NCBI RefSeq assembly: GCF_022346995.1
Contig: NZ_JAKRNM010000008.1
Span: 124,001-188,000, forward strand
Length of the DNA stretch: 64,000 nt
Source of the DNA: Paenibacillus sp. ACRRY
Lineage (GTDB): Bacteria > Bacillota > Bacilli > Paenibacillales > Paenibacillaceae
Reading direction: 5' to 3'
Part shown: positions 61,295 through 64,000 of the stretch, in pieces
How positions within the stretch are numbered: position 1 is the first letter of the stretch
Layout of the letters: every line of letters starts with the position of its first letter
Position numbers and translations under genes: made by a program
Notes under the pieces: model-generated
Seen by the model: the letters and a program-made list of their open reading frames with translations, nothing else
What the model was told of the DNA's origin: nothing
The model's database searches: none

Positions 61295-63109
61295 TCAACT
61301 TATATTAATGTCGGTATCTCGCTCAGAATCTGTATCGTCCTTCGGCATCTCCCAGACAATCTCGGTGCGGAATCCGCCAAGTGGGGATGGGCCGAATTGA
61401 AGGTGGGACTGGCTGCCGAACAGATGCATGATTCGCTGGTTCGTATTCCAGAGGCCGCAGCCCATTTCCTCCTGCAGTGGCTCCTGCATTTTCAGGTTCA
61501 ACGCATCGTACTGTTCCGAGCTTAAGCCGGGGCCATCGTCGTCGATATAGATTTTGCCGTAACCATCCACGCTCTCGCCGGTAATACGAATCTCCCCGGA
61601 TGAATAGGACTTCGCCACGCCGTGTATGACGGAATTCTCGACCATCGGCTGAAGCATTAATCGCGGTACAGACTGGGCAAGCATGTCCTCAGGGATATCG
61701 ATATGATACTCAATTCGTCCATTGCGCAGCTTCTGAATATCCAGATAGTTGATGAGCAGCTTGATCTCGTCCCGAAGCGAGGACGTCTCCCGTTCCATGC
61801 GGGTGGTGTACCGATAATATGCACTCAGATTATGCGCCATGGACACGACAGCCTGCTCGTCCTTCATCTGGGCCATGTTGATGATGTAGCCAAGACAGTT
61901 ATATAGAAAATGGGGGTTAATCTGCGCCTGCAGCTGCTTCAGCGTTGCTTCTTTGGCTCTGATTTTCTCCTGGAATACATTCTCGATCAGGTCTTGAATC
62001 TGGTGTGACATATCATTGAATCGATGAAACAGGAATGAGAACTCATTCTGATCCTTGCTATGCAGCCGTACGGAATAGTCACCACGCTGCACGCGGCGAA
62101 GGCCCTGGATCAGCTTTTTGATCGGAGATTGAATGTTTCTGTACAGCAGAATCGAAGCGGATATACCCACGACAAACAGCAGCGTCATAAAGAGATAGAA
62201 CAAATTTCGGCTGAGCGAAATCGGCTGCAGAATCTGATACAGCGGGACCACGTCGACCAAATGCCAATCCAGATAGGATGATTTGACTGCGCTAACCAGA
62301 TACTTTTTCCCGTTCAGTTTCACAACGTCCTGTGTAGTATCCTCCGGGGAGTGTGTATCCAGATAACGAATAAGCTCCTCCGATAACTGCTTGTCTGCAC
62401 TGCGATTCAGAATGGGGTCATTGCCCTTGTGATAAAGGAAGGGATCTCCCTGCCCACCTGCCTTGTACGTATCGAGCATGTTCTGAATGTTCTCGTAACT
62501 GAAGCTGGCTTCAATGACAAGATTGCTGCCGGTCAACATGCCCGGTTGAGCCAAGGAATCGGTATAAAACCAGTAAAAGGACTGCATGCCCTCCTGCGAT
62601 TCCGCTCCTTGATCCCCGTAAGTCCATTGTCCGCTCATATTACGTTTCAAGTAATCCTCATCATACCCGGAAGAGCGGTTGTAGTTGGCGATAACATCCT
62701 GATTCTGTTGCGAGTATACGGCATACCGGGTGTTCCATATATCCGTGACGCCGGATTGAAGCACCATCTTCTCCTGAATGGCATAGCGGGTCTGCATCTG
62801 ATCATACCGATCATCCCATATGTTCAGACCGTTAAATGCACGGACATTGGGATCTCTTGAAAGGATCAGACTGAAATCCATCATCTGATTAATGCGGGAA
62901 TCGATCTGACTGGCTAGAAACGTGAGCTGTTTTGTATTCGAAATCTGCAGTTCTTTGCTGACCACGTTATAGGTGACGTTGTTCGAGTAGGTATACATGA
63001 TAATAATCGGGATGAACAACAGCACGATTAAGCAGTTGATTTTGGCAAACAGGCTGAAGCGGGAACGGGTCCTTTTTTCGAATAATATAAAGCGCTTCCA
63101 TATATGCAT
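61295..63109 (-). CDS. YesM-type sensor histidine kinase
   Basis: The 604-residue protein starts after AAGGAG. An N-terminal transmembrane helix (INCLIVLLFIPIIIMYTYS), an extracellular sensor of about 250 residues and a second helix (LFYLFMTLLFVVGISASILLY) are followed by a HAMP domain. The His_kinase domain (QAQINPHFLYNCLGYIINMA, H in the NPHFLYN box) and a HATPase (MLQPMVENSVIHGV, IDDDGPGL) complete it. It is the partner of the regulator encoded 383 bases downstream and probably senses an extracellular sugar or the loaded binding protein. Confidence 0.95.
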   Translation of the reverse strand: MHIWKRFILFEKRTRSRFSLFAKINCLIVLLFIPIIIMYTYSNNVTYNVVSKELQISNTKQLTFLASQIDSRINQMMDFSLILSRDPNVRAFNGLNIWDDRYDQMQTRYAIQEKMVLQSGVTDIWNTRYAVYSQQNQDVIANYNRSSGYDEDYLKRNMSGQWTYGDQGAESQEGMQSFYWFYTDSLAQPGMLTGSNLVIEASFSYENIQNMLDTYKAGGQGDPFLYHKGNDPILNRSADKQLSEELIRYLDTHSPEDTTQDVVKLNGKKYLVSAVKSSYLDWHLVDVVPLYQILQPISLSRNLFYLFMTLLFVVGISASILLYRNIQSPIKKLIQGLRRVQRGDYSVRLHSKDQNEFSFLFHRFNDMSHQIQDLIENVFQEKIRAKEATLKQLQAQINPHFLYNCLGYIINMAQMKDEQAVVSMAHNLSAYYRYTTRMERETSSLRDEIKLLINYLDIQKLRNGRIEYHIDIPEDMLAQSVPRLMLQPMVENSVIHGVAKSYSSGEIRITGESVDGYGKIYIDDDGPGLSSEQYDALNLKMQEPLQEEMGCGLWNTNQRIMHLFGSQSHLQFGPSPLGGFRTEIVWEMPKDDTDSERDTDINIS

Positions 63110-63293
63110 AAAAAGTCTCCTTCGTATTCGTGTTCGTAGAGGCTGGTATTCACCAGATTCCTAACAAAACCCTATCCGGCCTAACAATGTTATATAGTCA
63201 GAGCTCAGAATGGCCTGATACTATTTATAGCAGAGAACCCCATTAACACACAAAACTTTTTTTGGGAACAGGAGAAGGGCACTATGGAGGCTA

Positions 63294-64000
63294 AAATGGA
63301 GGGTCAACGGGTCCCACAGGCGAATGTGGGGAACAAGCTGGAACAGAAGAGAAAGAAACGTTACAAACAGCCGTGGGTACTGCACTTCATGGTGCTGCCA
63401 GCGGCCATTATGGTTTTTATTTTTTCGTATATTCCGATGTCGGGTATATTGATGGCATTTCAGGATTACAAGCCTGCGCTCGGTTTCACGGGTTCGGAAT
63501 GGGTGGGACTGAAGCACTTCAGGTATATGTGGGAAAATGATTATTTCCTGCAGATTACGTGGAACACGCTGTTCTTTGCCTGCTCCAAAATCATTATGAA
63601 TCTGATCATCCCGTTTGTCTTCGCGCTATTGCTTAATGAGGTACGGAAGATGGCGCTGAAAAGAACCATTCAGACACTCGTGTATCTGCCACACTTCTTG
63701 TCCTGGGTAACGCTGTCGGGTATCCTGATCGACATTCTGGCACAGACGGGTATTCTCAATCAGTTCCTTGTCTCGGTATTTGGCATCAAGCCGATTTTCT
63801 TCCTGGGGGACGGTAACTGGTTCCGGTTCACAATTATCGCGAGTGATGTTTGGAAAGAGTTTGGTTTCAACACGATTATCTTCCTTGCGGCATTGTCGGG
63901 CATTAACCCATCACTGTACGAAGCAGCTGAAGTGGATGGGGCGGGACGCTGGAAGCAGACGATCTATATCACGATCCCGGCGCTGATTCCTATCGGAATC
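63294..64000 (+). CDS. LplB/YtcP-type ABC transporter permease, 3' end outside the window
   Basis: At least 235 codons are visible. Two starts are possible, the ATG at 63294 (GGAG 9 nt upstream) and the ATG at 63306 (GGAGG 5 nt upstream). A basic N-terminus (EQKRKKRYKQPWVLHFMVLPAAIMVF) and FSYIPMSGILMAFQDYKP are the hallmarks of LplB permeases. The EAA loop is YEAAEVDGAGRWKQTIYITIPAL. It is divergent from the kinase gene and probably starts the transport operon that this two-component system controls. Confidence 0.93.

Noticed and set aside
1-64000. tRNA or rRNA genes
   Set aside because: I saw no cloverleaf or rRNA-like sequence. A tRNA search program would be decisive.

Overview
The window looks like the chromosome of a Paenibacillus or close relative (Bacillota). 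Supporting signs are strong AGGAGG-type ribosome binding sites, YesM/YesN two-component regulators beside Lpl/Ytc-type sugar ABC transporters, an SLH-anchored surface protein, FIMAH and OmpL47-like modules on a secreted beta-helix protein, and a Spo0E-like small protein. All family names are recognition by eye, since no searches were possible.

Layout. (1) 1-18287 is a glycan-degradation locus: the end of a sugar ABC permease, a large secreted beta-helix protein, a minus-strand operon (RhaM-like protein, GH2 hydrolase, PL5-like lyase), two AraC regulators, and a plus-strand operon (GHL6-type hydrolase, serine hydrolase, polysaccharide deacetylase, GH88 unsaturated glucuronyl hydrolase). Lyase plus GH88 suggests a uronate-containing polysaccharide. 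(2) 18288-25401 holds an SLH surface protein built from exact 840-bp repeat units behind an attenuator-like leader, a membrane-tethered serine hydrolase and a small membrane protein. (3) 25662-30855 is a decayed integron-like island: a broken tyrosine recombinase, an attI-like site, then small AT-rich genes with attC-like palindromes. (4) 31090-41688 is core-like: a PucR regulator, NCS1 permease, DUF917 protein and hydantoinase/oxoprolinase, then a GntR/LacI-type regulator and a three-gene sugar ABC transporter sharing an operator. (5) 42010-56061 is a second, much better preserved integron-like array: a recombinase C-terminal relic fused to an ABC-ATPase relic, an attI-like site, then about 15 same-strand cassettes separated by 13 complete attC-like palindromes. 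It ends with a two-gene unit encoding a membrane protein and a HEPN-motif protein. (6) 56367-64000 is core-like again: an XRE regulator, a Spo0E-like protein, and an Lpl-type solute-binding protein with YesN/YesM regulators and a divergent permease.

The most interesting content is the pair of integron-like cassette arrays. Each palindrome has a 5' arm (NNNTAAC, 4-nt spacer, TATTCACG) and a complementary 3' arm (CGTGAATA, spacer, AAC then GTTRNNN). This is the R''-L''/L'-R' plan of integron attC sites. Internal hairpins keep their pairing through compensatory changes. Several cassettes are truncated exactly at the GTTRNNN box, as expected of recombination there. The recombinase relics resemble XerC/D and show no trace of the extra IntI helix, and they lie in the same direction as the cassettes. 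Cassette contents (GNAT, NIPSNAP, GrpB, LprI-like lipoprotein, HAD, serine hydrolase, P-loop ATPase, immunity-like and unknown proteins) are typical of adaptive cassettes.
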